NCBI GenBank assembly: GCA_018241695.1
Contig: JAFEDH010000008.1
Location: forward strand, 84,169 to 148,168
DNA: 64,000 bases
Direction: 5' to 3'
Source of the DNA: Pseudomonadota bacterium
GTDB lineage: Bacteria > Pseudomonadota > Gammaproteobacteria > Burkholderiales > Rhodocyclaceae
Part shown: positions 7,762 to 14,900 of the stretch, piece after piece
Numbering within the stretch: position 1 is the stretch's first letter
Layout of the letters: each line of letters begins with the position of its first letter
Notes under the pieces: generated by a model
Told to the model about the DNA's origin: nothing
What the model saw: only the letters and a program-made list of their open reading frames with translations
Database searches by the model: none
Program-made: the position numbers and the translations under genes

Positions 7762-8011
7762 AAAGCGCTACCTCTTCTGTACGTGCGCGACGCACAGATA
7801 TCAATCGGACATTGGCCCCACGGTAGGTAATGGCTGACCAATGCTTCCCATCAATTGCGCCAATTGCCAGATACCGCGGCTCGTCATCTGTCTTGACTGG
7901 AATCTCCAGCAACATTGGATCGTTCCAGAGCTTCTGGGCTTCCACAAAATCGATGCCGTGCTTTACGCGATTGGACTCACTCTTTGCGGCATCAAATTCG
8001 AAGGAATACAT
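7751..8011 (-). CDS. brnT: BrnT-family ribonuclease toxin (cassette 5)
   Basis: An 86-residue BrnT protein of family-typical length. It starts FEFDAAKSESNRVKHGIDF, then has the EAQKLWNDP helix, DDEPRYLAIG, and the C-terminal RLISVRRARTEEVALYE block with the conserved basic residues. BrnT has a RelE-like fold and blocks translation by RNA cleavage. Toxin gene first with antitoxin overlapping is the family's usual order. A palindrome lies just before the start. Confidence 0.9.
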   Translation of the reverse strand: MYSFEFDAAKSESNRVKHGIDFVEAQKLWNDPMLLEIPVKTDDEPRYLAIGAIDGKHWSAITYRGANVRLISVRRARTEEVALYES

Positions 8012-8012
8012 A

Positions 8013-8027
8013 GTATAGAAAATATAC
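8013..8027. promoter_or_regulatory. Inverted repeat / likely brnTA operator-promoter
   Basis: GTATA-GAAAA-TATAC forms a perfect inverted repeat one base upstream of the brnT ATG. On the - strand it contains TATACT, a plausible -10 hexamer, so a bound repressor would block transcription. This would also give the cassette its own promoter, independent of the integron. Confidence 0.5.
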
Positions 8028-8061
8028 CTTAATTGGCGACATTACGCCAGTCGGAAGGTAT

Positions 8062-8130
8062 TTCTAACGTGAAGCTAACCGGTGCTGCGCGGCTTTATCG
8101 CGCAGCATCCGGTTGAGCGCAGGGTTATGC
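8062..8130 (-). other. attC site of cassette 4 (beta-lactamase)
   Basis: 69 bp on the - strand from GCATAAC (R'', 8124-8130) to GTTAGAA (R', 8062-8068). It shares almost the whole core hairpin with the attC sites at 6915 and 9979. It lies 24 bp downstream of the beta-lactamase stop codon. Confidence 0.85.
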
Positions 8131-8154
8131 ATCCGCTCTCGATGACGCCACATG

Positions 8155-8994
8155 TCATTTGTTATCTATCAACACGGGTAATTCCAAGAGAATATCCTCT
8201 CGCGCTTTAGATCCCCCGGGAATATCGGATCTCACGCTTCCAATTTCCAATCGGGCGAAAATAACTTGCCGCCCGTTTTTCTCGGCCCAGCCCAGGAACC
8301 AGCCCTGCGGGCGGTTTTCATTTATCTTGCCGTTACTGTCCCGAAGCCAGCCGCTGCCGCTTTTTCCATGTACAACCCATCCTTCGGCTGCCTGATACTG
8401 CGGGATCGTGGCATACACCATGTCATAAGTCGCTTCGGATACAGGCAGCTTATGCGCGACAAAGCGTAGAAGAAACTGGATTTGCTCCCTGGGGGATATG
8501 GCGAGCGACGACATCAGCCACGACTGGGTCAAACCGTTATGTTTCCCCGGGTCGCCGGAAACATCTTGATTACCGTATTCAAATTTCTTTATGTACTCAG
8601 TAAAACGATCATCTCCCAGGCGGCTTGTTAATTGCTGCGAGAACCAGACAACAGAGTCGCGTAGCCACAGCGCCGGATAGACTTGTTTGTATGTTTGATC
8701 CCTCGGAGACGGGTTGTATTCCGGCTTCAATTCCCATGTGGGTGATTTTGGCGACTGCAAGATTCCACTATCAAACCCCATGATTGCCAATGGAAGTTTA
8801 AAAGACGAGCACGGAGACACGCGACGGGCACATTCTCCGGTCTCATATAAGGTATTGCCAGTAATGGCGTCTGCGATGATGGTGCATTTAAGCGTTTCAA
8901 CCTCATCAGAAGCCACGGAATGGATTGGGAGAGTGGCGGAAACAAACGCCAGCAGATGCAGCAACAAGATTTTTTTCGTCGAGGGATCTTTCAT
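8155..8994 (-). CDS. Class D (OXA-type) beta-lactamase (cassette 4)
   Basis: A 279-residue periplasmic serine beta-lactamase. An N-terminal signal peptide ends near SVA (residue 28). Class D motifs are complete: SSFK (nucleophile S63, K66, the lysine that is carboxylated in this class), SVV (S114-V116), YGN (Y140-N142) and KSG (K211-G213). The region after YGN, with NGLTQSWL and AISPREQIQFL, is typical of OXA enzymes and resembles the OXA-1/OXA-2 type more than the OXA-10 type by eye. KSG instead of KTG is a known natural variant. Resistance spectrum cannot be read from the sequence. It is a cassette with its own attC. Confidence 0.93.
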   Translation of the reverse strand: MKDPSTKKILLLHLLAFVSATLPIHSVASDEVETLKCTIIADAITGNTLYETGECARRVSPCSSFKLPLAIMGFDSGILQSPKSPTWELKPEYNPSPRDQTYKQVYPALWLRDSVVWFSQQLTSRLGDDRFTEYIKKFEYGNQDVSGDPGKHNGLTQSWLMSSLAISPREQIQFLLRFVAHKLPVSEATYDMVYATIPQYQAAEGWVVHGKSGSGWLRDSNGKINENRPQGWFLGWAEKNGRQVIFARLEIGSVRSDIPGGSKAREDILLELPVLIDNK

Positions 8995-9018
8995 TGCTCC
9001 GCTGTGCGCTTCACAGAT

Positions 9019-9076
9019 GCATAACGAGTAAGTTCAGCCGCCGCCGTAGGCGGTCGGCTGCGATGGGATGTTAGAC
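9019..9076 (-). other. attC site of cassette 3 (NTF2-like)
   Basis: 58 bp on the - strand from GTCTAAC (R'', 9070-9076) to GTTATGC (R', 9019-9025). The arms CAGCCGCCGCC/GGCGGTCGGCTG form a strong hairpin. It ends 25 bp from the beta-lactamase ATG. R' has one mismatch to GTTRRRY. Confidence 0.75.
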
Positions 9077-9142
9077 GATTGTTATATTGCAAAACCTGAC
9101 CCTGCTTCTCGTTACCCTGTTTCCCGCGGGTTGACCGACAGG

Positions 9143-9526
9143 TTAGGCAGCACGTTCGTTCAATGGTGTTAGCTGAGAGGCCCGTACTTTCCATCCCTCA
9201 GGTGTTTTGAGCCAAAAGTGGGTGTATCGATACCTTCCACCAAAGCTAAACGAGCCAAGCCGCCCAGCCAGATTCATGATACCGATTTCAATGGCGGTCT
9301 CATCGAACGAAGAGATATGAACATCGTCTAGCCCGTGTTGAGTGAGTTGAAAGTCAGGGTTGGAATATCGACCTACCGAGACAGACTTGTCGATCAGCGT
9401 GCCTGAAGGATCGACGCCAACGTAGTCATCGCATATCAATGCGGCCAGCGCCTCGCTATCGCGACGGAGTTCAATCTCAACGATATTGCGCGAGAGGCTC
9501 AGGATGTGGACTTCAATTTCGTTCAT
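9143..9526 (-). CDS. NTF2-like / SnoaL-DUF4440-type protein (cassette 3)
   Basis: A 127-residue single-domain protein with the NTF2-like cone-fold pattern. An N-terminal helix pair contains LRRDSEALAALICDDYVGVDPSGTL. The strands GRYRYTHFWLKTPEGWKVRASQLTPL close the fold. Such proteins are small ligand-binding or isomerase-like domains and are frequent in integron cassettes. No catalytic residue can be assigned. A 66-bp spacer separates its stop from the attC. Confidence 0.7.
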   Translation of the reverse strand: MNEIEVHILSLSRNIVEIELRRDSEALAALICDDYVGVDPSGTLIDKSVSVGRYSNPDFQLTQHGLDDVHISSFDETAIEIGIMNLAGRLGSFSFGGRYRYTHFWLKTPEGWKVRASQLTPLNERAA

Positions 9527-9557
9527 AGATCAACACTGCAAGAATAGGGCCTGTTTC

Positions 9558-9621
9558 GCCTAACGTTTAAGGTAAGGGGCGCGCCGCTTGCGGCGCGTCC
9601 CACTTGACCGCAATGTTAGAT
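9558..9621 (-). other. attC site of cassette 2
   Basis: 64 bp on the - strand from ATCTAAC (R'', 9615-9621) to GTTAGGC (R', 9558-9564), with complementary GGGACGCGCCGC/GCGGCGCGCCCC arms. It contains the stop codon of the upstream gene (9616-9618). Confidence 0.85.
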
Positions 9622-9972
9622 TTCAAGTTCACGGATACGCTTCTCAGCTTGGTTATGAGTAACTGACGGTCTTTCAAAACCTTTTTCAACGACCTTGTCT
9701 CGATGGCTTATCTTCAGAGATTTTTCTGTTCCGCCGTTTGTGGTTTTGATTACCGCGATGAACTCTTGTTCAAGCTGATAGTAGGCACTGATTTGTCGGT
9801 AGGCGGCAACCAGCTCTTTTTTTGCTGATGCCATTTCTTCCTTGGCTTTTGCCATATCGGCAGTTGCTTTTACGCTCTTGAATCCAAAATACGCTGTAAT
9901 GGCTGACCCAATTACGGTTGCCAAAGCAACGATTAACGAAGTTCCGAGTGTAGTTATCGTTTGTGTATCCAT
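9616..9972 (-). CDS. Small single-span membrane coiled-coil protein (cassette 2)
   Basis: A 118-residue protein with one N-terminal membrane helix (about residues 8-32, LGTSLIVALATVIGSAITAYFGF). A charged amphipathic helix rich in Ala, Lys and Glu follows (residues ~33-60), then a soluble tail. The stop lies in the attC. I do not recognise a family. The layout resembles small membrane-anchored proteins found in phages and anti-phage cassettes, but no function can be assigned. Confidence 0.65.
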   Translation of the reverse strand: MDTQTITTLGTSLIVALATVIGSAITAYFGFKSVKATADMAKAKEEMASAKKELVAAYRQISAYYQLEQEFIAVIKTTNGGTEKSLKISHRDKVVEKGFERPSVTHNQAEKRIRELEI

Positions 9973-9978
9973 AGTGAA

Positions 9979-10047
9979 ATCTAACGTAGAGCTAACCGGC
10001 GCTGCGCGGCTTTATTGCGCAGCGTCCGGTTGAGCGTCGGGTTGGGC
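9979..10047 (-). other. attC site of cassette 1 (HNH)
   Basis: 69 bp on the - strand, GCCCAAC (R'', 10041-10047) to GTTAGAT (R', 9979-9985), both matching consensus. Its core hairpin is nearly identical to those at 8062 and 6915. The HNH reading frame ends inside it. Confidence 0.88.
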
Positions 10048-10845
10048 TTTGGCTCCCAAAATGTCTTTGATTTTCGCGTACTCATAGCCGCTCTTCTTCA
10101 TGTAGATGTGAACCGCCTTGTGACAGTTCGGACAGAGAAGAGCAAAGTCAGAAAGACTGACGACATAGCTCGCGGAGTAGGTGGATATAGGGACCTTGTG
10201 ATGCGCCTCGATGTATTTGACTCTGTATCTGACGAAAAAATCTTCACCACATATATCGCATAGCCATGACTCGACACTCTTCAGCGTCTTTACAACCCCC
10301 TTGCTCCTTTCAGCCATAAGGTGCGTAACGTATTTCCTTTCACCTTCTTGAAAGATGAGTTCATCCTGCGGTGCCGAAATTTCGGCGGCAGAAGCCAAGC
10401 CACGATGCAGAACGACGAATTTATTTTCTATTTCAGAAACTGAAAAAGACCCCTCGAAGTACCACCCATCTTTGTGTTCTGTGAACAGGAAGATTGGGTA
10501 GAGATGCTGAGGCTGCTTAACAAGGACTTCATTGGCCTTTTCGGCATATGAGATTTCACCGTTCCTCGCTTTGAAGGAATAGTGGTAGGAAGTCTTACCG
10601 TCGTCAGACCAGCCATCGTCGTCGTAAGAGCCTGGGCGCGTTTTGATTATTACGGCCTGAACTTCAGGTAGCTGACCAACCCAATTTATTCCTTGCTGTG
10701 GCGTGTTACCAATAATGCCCTCCGTACCAGACCAGTAAGGAGATGCCTCAACTTTCGAGAACTGCACGAGGTCATACAGATTCCGCTTGGTGACAATGTC
10801 GCCAGTCGAAAGAGAAAAGAGATCTCGGGTTTTTTTCAGTTCCAT
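10012..10845 (-). CDS. HNH endonuclease domain protein (cassette 1, attI-proximal)
   Basis: A 277-residue protein whose C-terminal part (about residues 205-246) is an McrA-like HNH domain: CDICGEDF, EAHHKVPIS and LLCPNCHKAVH, supplying the zinc cysteines and catalytic histidines. The N-terminal ~200 residues are of unknown family and may recognise DNA. I chose ATG 10845, the first Met after the cassette boundary at about 10871; the longer upstream frame overlaps intI. The last ~13 residues are encoded by attC. A restriction-like or defence role is plausible but unproven. Confidence 0.8.
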   Translation of the reverse strand: MELKKTRDLFSLSTGDIVTKRNLYDLVQFSKVEASPYWSGTEGIIGNTPQQGINWVGQLPEVQAVIIKTRPGSYDDDGWSDDGKTSYHYSFKARNGEISYAEKANEVLVKQPQHLYPIFLFTEHKDGWYFEGSFSVSEIENKFVVLHRGLASAAEISAPQDELIFQEGERKYVTHLMAERSKGVVKTLKSVESWLCDICGEDFFVRYRVKYIEAHHKVPISTYSASYVVSLSDFALLCPNCHKAVHIYMKKSGYEYAKIKDILGAKAQPDAQPDAAQ

Positions 10846-10866
10846 ATATGACCAGTTGATAGAGAA

Positions 10867-10948
10867 GCCTAACGTAATGTAGACGGCAATTTCGCCGGGT
10901 AATCCAGCAGGTGGAGCCGTATAATCTGGAAAGGTGGTAAGTAACTTA
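10867..10948 (-). other. attI recombination region
   Basis: The first cassette begins at a GTTAGGC core (10867-10873, - strand), an RYYYAAC/GTTRRRY-type site between intI and the first cassette gene. The cassette side starts TTAGGC, as expected after G^TT cleavage. The stretch up to the intI promoter should hold the attI integrase-binding sites and the cassette promoter Pc. I could not define a convincing Pc. Confidence 0.6.
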
Positions 10949-10976
10949 TTGTTTTCATAAAGCCTCCGGCTAATAC
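10949..10976 (+). promoter_or_regulatory. Putative intI promoter
   Basis: TTGTTT (10949-10954), a 16-bp spacer and TAATAC (10971-10976) precede the intI ATG at 10984. Transcription would begin at or next to the start codon, giving a nearly leaderless mRNA, and no Shine-Dalgarno is visible. No LexA box was recognised. Confidence 0.4.
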
Positions 10977-10983
10977 CATAACT

Positions 10984-11976
10984 ATGCCTCCAGATTATCC
11001 GACACCGCAGACCTCCCCCAAACCGAGGTTGCTCGACGAGGTCCGGGCGGCCATCCGGCTGCGGCATTACAGCATCCGTACCGAGACGGCTTATGTCGGA
11101 TGGATTAGACGCTTTATCCTGTTTCACGGCAAGCGGCATCCGCGGGAGATGGGGGCCGAGGAGGTGACGGCCTTTTTGAGCCATCTCGCGACGGAGGGCA
11201 ATGTCGCCTCGGCGACGCAGCATCAGGCGCTTTCGGCCCTGCTGTTTCTCTATCGTGAAATTCTCAAGGTCGATCTGCCCTGGATGAACGAGGTGGTGCG
11301 GGCGAAGAAGCCCCGGCGCTTGCCCACGGTGCTTTCGCGCCAGGAGGTGCAGCGCCTGCTGGGGGCGATGGAGGGAACCCACGCCCTGATGGCGCGGCTG
11401 CTCTACGGTACGGGCATGCGCCTGATGGAGGTGATCCGCTTGCGGGTGAAGGATGTGGATTTTGGTCGGGGCGAGATCCTGATCCGCGACGGCAAGGGCG
11501 CGAAGGACCGGGTGACGGTTTTGCCGCAATCCCTTGCGGGCGAATTGCAGGCCCATGTGGGCCGCGTGCAGCGGGTGTGGGAATCCGATCGTGAAGCCGG
11601 GCGCGGCGGCGTGTGGATGCCCGATGCGCTGGAAAGAAAATATCCCGAGGCGGGCCGGTCGTGGCCGTGGTTCTGGGTGTTTCCTGCGCGGCAGTTGTCG
11701 GCGGACCCGCGCACCGGGCTGGAGCGGAGGCATCACTGCTATGAAACCAATCTGCAGCGGGCGGTGAAGAAGGGGCTCAGGGTGGCGGCGGTTTCCAAGC
11801 CGGCCAGCACCCATACGCTGCGCCATTCCTTCGCCACCCATCTGCTGGAGTCGGGCTACGACATCCGTACCGTGCAGGAACTGCTGGGCCATTCCGATGT
11901 ATCCACCACCATGATCTACACCCATGTGCTCAACCGGGGCGGCAAGGGCGTGGTCAGCCCCCTGGATCATTTGTGA
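10984..11976 (+). CDS. intI: Integron integrase IntI
   Basis: A 330-residue tyrosine recombinase that inserts and excises cassettes at attI and attC. The N-terminal SAM-like domain (PRLLDEVRAAIRLRHYSIRTETAYVGWIRRFI) is the IntI type. The catalytic Arg lies in GTGMRLMEVIRL. H277 and R280 are in HTLRH, GHSDVSTT follows, and the nucleophile is Y312. The extra helix unique to integron integrases is present between the two (YPEAGRSWPWFWVFPARQLS then RRHHCYETNLQRAVKK). It is divergent from the cassettes, the normal arrangement, and its TGA overlaps the hrpA GTG. Confidence 0.95.
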   Translation: MPPDYPTPQTSPKPRLLDEVRAAIRLRHYSIRTETAYVGWIRRFILFHGKRHPREMGAEEVTAFLSHLATEGNVASATQHQALSALLFLYREILKVDLPWMNEVVRAKKPRRLPTVLSRQEVQRLLGAMEGTHALMARLLYGTGMRLMEVIRLRVKDVDFGRGEILIRDGKGAKDRVTVLPQSLAGELQAHVGRVQRVWESDREAGRGGVWMPDALERKYPEAGRSWPWFWVFPARQLSADPRTGLERRHHCYETNLQRAVKKGLRVAAVSKPASTHTLRHSFATHLLESGYDIRTVQELLGHSDVSTTMIYTHVLNRGGKGVVSPLDHL

Positions 11977-14900
11977 GTTCGGATCTGAAGGATTTGAAGC
12001 GGCGGATGGCCGCGGCTTCATCCGCTGCCGATACGGTAGCGGCGGGGGCAAAGCCGCCCCGTCCGGCAGCGGGGCAAGATGGGGGGAAAACAGCGGGAAA
12101 AGCAGCGGGGCAAAAATCCGGGCAGCAGCCCGCATCACGCCGGAATGACGCCGCCGCAAGCGAAACCGCATTGCAGGCTCGCTTGCAGGCCCGACTGGTG
12201 GCGCGGCCCGTGATCACCTACGATGATGCGCTGCCGGTCAACGCGCGGCGTGAAGAAATCGCCCGCGCCATCGCCGCGCATCCGGTGGTGGTGATCTGCG
12301 GCGAGACAGGCTCGGGCAAGACCACCCAGCTGCCCAAGATCTGCCTCGAGCTGGGGCGTGGCTGCGCCGGGCTGATCGGCCATACCCAGCCGCGCCGCAT
12401 CGCCGCCCGGGCCACGGCCACGCGCATTGCGCAGGAGCTGAAGAGCGAGCTGGGCCGCTACGTGGGTTTCAAGATCCGCTTCACCGACAAGGCCACGCCC
12501 GAGACCTATATCAAGCTGATGACCGACGGCATCCTGCTGGCCGAGACCCAGGGTGATCCGCTGCTGCGGCAGTACGACACGATCATCATCGACGAAGCTC
12601 ACGAGCGCAGCCTGAACATCGATTTCCTGCTCGGCTACCTGAAGCAGCTGCTGCCCCGTCGGCCCGATCTGAAGGTGATCGTCACTTCGGCCACGCTGGA
12701 TGCGGAACGCTTCAGCAGGCATTTTGATGATTGCCCGGTAATCGAGGTGTCGGGCCGGCTCTTTCCCATCGAAATGCGTTACCGGCCCTATGAGGAACGC
12801 AGGGATGTGGATGTGAATGAGGCGATTGTCGATGCCGTGGCCGAGGCGCATCGCGAGGGGCCGGGCGATGTGCTGGTGTTCCTGCCCGGCGAGCGCGAGA
12901 TTCGCGAGGCGGCGGAGGCGCTGCGCAAGCATGCGTTTGGCAGGAGCGCGCCGGGGCTGGAGGTGCTGCCGCTTTTCGCCCGCCAGTCGGCGCAGGAGCA
13001 AAGCCGCATCTTCACTGCCCATCAGGGCCGGCGCGTGGTGCTGGCCACCAATGTGGCGGAGACATCGCTCACGGTGCCCGGCATCCGCTATGTGGTCGAT
13101 ACCGGTCTGGCGCGGGTGAAGCGCTACAGCCATCGCAACAAGGTGGAGCAGCTGCAGGTGGAGGCCGTGGCGCGGTCGGCGGCGCAGCAGCGGGCGGGCC
13201 GCTGCGGGCGGGTTTCGGCGGGCATCTGTTTCCGTCTCTACGAAGAGGAGGATTTCAACCGGCGCGCTGCGCATGCCGATCCGGAAATCCTGCGATCTTC
13301 ACTGGCCGGCGTGATCCTGCGCATGAAATCCCTGGGGCTGGGCGATGTCGAGGCCTTTCCATTTCTTGACTGGCCCTTGCCGCGCATGGTGGCTGATGGC
13401 TATCAGCTGCTGGCCGAGCTGGGTGCGGTGGATGAGGAAAAACGGCTGACGCCGCTGGGTCACGAGCTGGCGCGCTTGCCGCTGGACCCGAAGATCGGCC
13501 GCATGATGCTCGCCGCCCGTGATTATGGCTGTCTGAAGGAGGTGCTGGTGATCGCGGCGGCATTGTCGGCGCAGGACCCGCGCGAGCGTCCGCAGGAGCA
13601 GGCGGGCAGTGCCGATCAGGCTCATGCCAAATGGAAAGACGAGAAGTCGGAATTTCTCTCCTGGCTCAAGCTGTGGAACGCTGCCGACGAGGTGTGGAAA
13701 CACGAAACTTCCAGCAAGCAGCGCCAGTGGTGCCGGCAGAATTTCATCTCCTGGCTGCGTCTGCGCGAGTGGCGCGATGTGCACGGCCAGCTGATGACGC
13801 TGTGCCACGAGCACGGCTGGAAGGAAAATCAGGTACCCGCCACCTATGAAGCCATTCACAAGGCGCTGCTGACCGGGCTGCTCGGCCACATCGGCCTCAA
13901 GAGCGAGGAAGAGCAGAACTATCTGGGTGCGCGCGGCATCCGCTATTTCATCCACCCCGGCTCCACGCTGGTGAAAAAGGCGGGGCGCTGGATCATGGCG
14001 GCGGAACTGGTGGAAACCTCGCGCCTCTTCGCCCGCTGCGTGGCCCGCATCGAGCCGGAGTGGCTGGAGGAGGTCGGCGCGCATCTGATCCGCCGTCATG
14101 TGTACGACCCGCACTGGGAAAAGGGGCCGGGGCAGGTGGTGGCGTGGGAACGGCTCACGCTGCATGGCCTCCTGATCGATGCGCGGCGCCGGGTGAACTA
14201 CGGCGCGCGGGATGTGAAGCTCTCGCGCGAGATTCTGATCCGGGCCGCGCTGGTGCAGGGCGATGTGAACGAGGACTGGCTGAAGAAGTGGCGCTTTCTC
14301 CAGCACAACCGCAAGCTGGTGCGCGATATCGAGCATCTGGAACACAAGTCGCGCCGGCCCGACGTGCTGGTGGATGAAGCGCTGATCCATGCCTTCTACG
14401 ACAGCAAGGTGCCGGAAGAAATCGTCACCCTCGCCGGTTTCGATCACTGGCGCCGGGGGGCGGAGCAGGAGAAACCCGCGCTGCTGTTCCTCGAAAGGGA
14501 GCAGCTGATGCGCCACGAGGCCGAGGGCATCACCACCGATGCCTTTCCCGCCCATCTGGAACATCGGGGCCGGAAATACCGGCTGGCCTACAAGCACGAT
14601 CCGGGCGCCGGCGACGATGGCGTCACGCTCGCCATGCCGCTGCCATTCCTGAACCAGGTGCCCGCCGTGCGCTGCGAATGGCTGGTGCCCGGCCTGCTCA
14701 AGGAAAAGGTGGTGGCGCTTCTGAAGACGCTGCCGCAAAAATACCGCCACCGGCTGCAACCGCTGGACGGTTGCGCGCAGGGTTTCTGCGCCGCGGGCCA
14801 CGAGTCGGACGGGCCGCTGGTGCAGGCCCTGACCCGGCATGTGGAAGAAGCGCTGGCGCTGAAGCTGCCGCTCGATGCATTCCGCCCCGGCGAATTGCGC

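Larger units (their letters stand above)
6160..11976. mobile_element. Chromosomal integron: intI, attI and a seven-cassette array
   Basis: A tyrosine recombinase with the integron-integrase insertion (10984-11976, +) is divergent from an array of promoter-poor genes, all on the - strand. Each gene, or toxin-antitoxin pair, is followed by a 58-87 bp imperfect palindrome bounded by RYYYAAC-like and GTTRRRY-like boxes. Several genes read into the palindrome for their stop codon, as integron cassettes often do. Boundaries are taken from the distal R' box of the last attC to the end of intI. The GC content of several cassettes is visibly lower than that of the flanking dut and hrpA genes. Confidence 0.9.

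Noticed and set aside
9142..9148. GTTAGGC box as the R'' of an additional attC
   Set aside because: It matches the box consensus on the - strand, but no paired hairpin arms or second R' box fit it; the complete 58-bp attC at 9019-9076 already serves this cassette.
6160..10047. Palindromic repeats between genes as a CRISPR array or IS remnants
   Set aside because: Spacing is gene-sized, repeats differ in the arms but keep RYYYAAC/GTTRRRY ends, and each follows a gene on the same strand; attC sites explain them fully.
10012..12171. A 719-codon - strand frame covering intI and the HNH gene
   Set aside because: Only the part below 10845 has homology (HNH). The upstream part is antisense to intI and hrpA with shadow-like composition, and it crosses the attI boundary.
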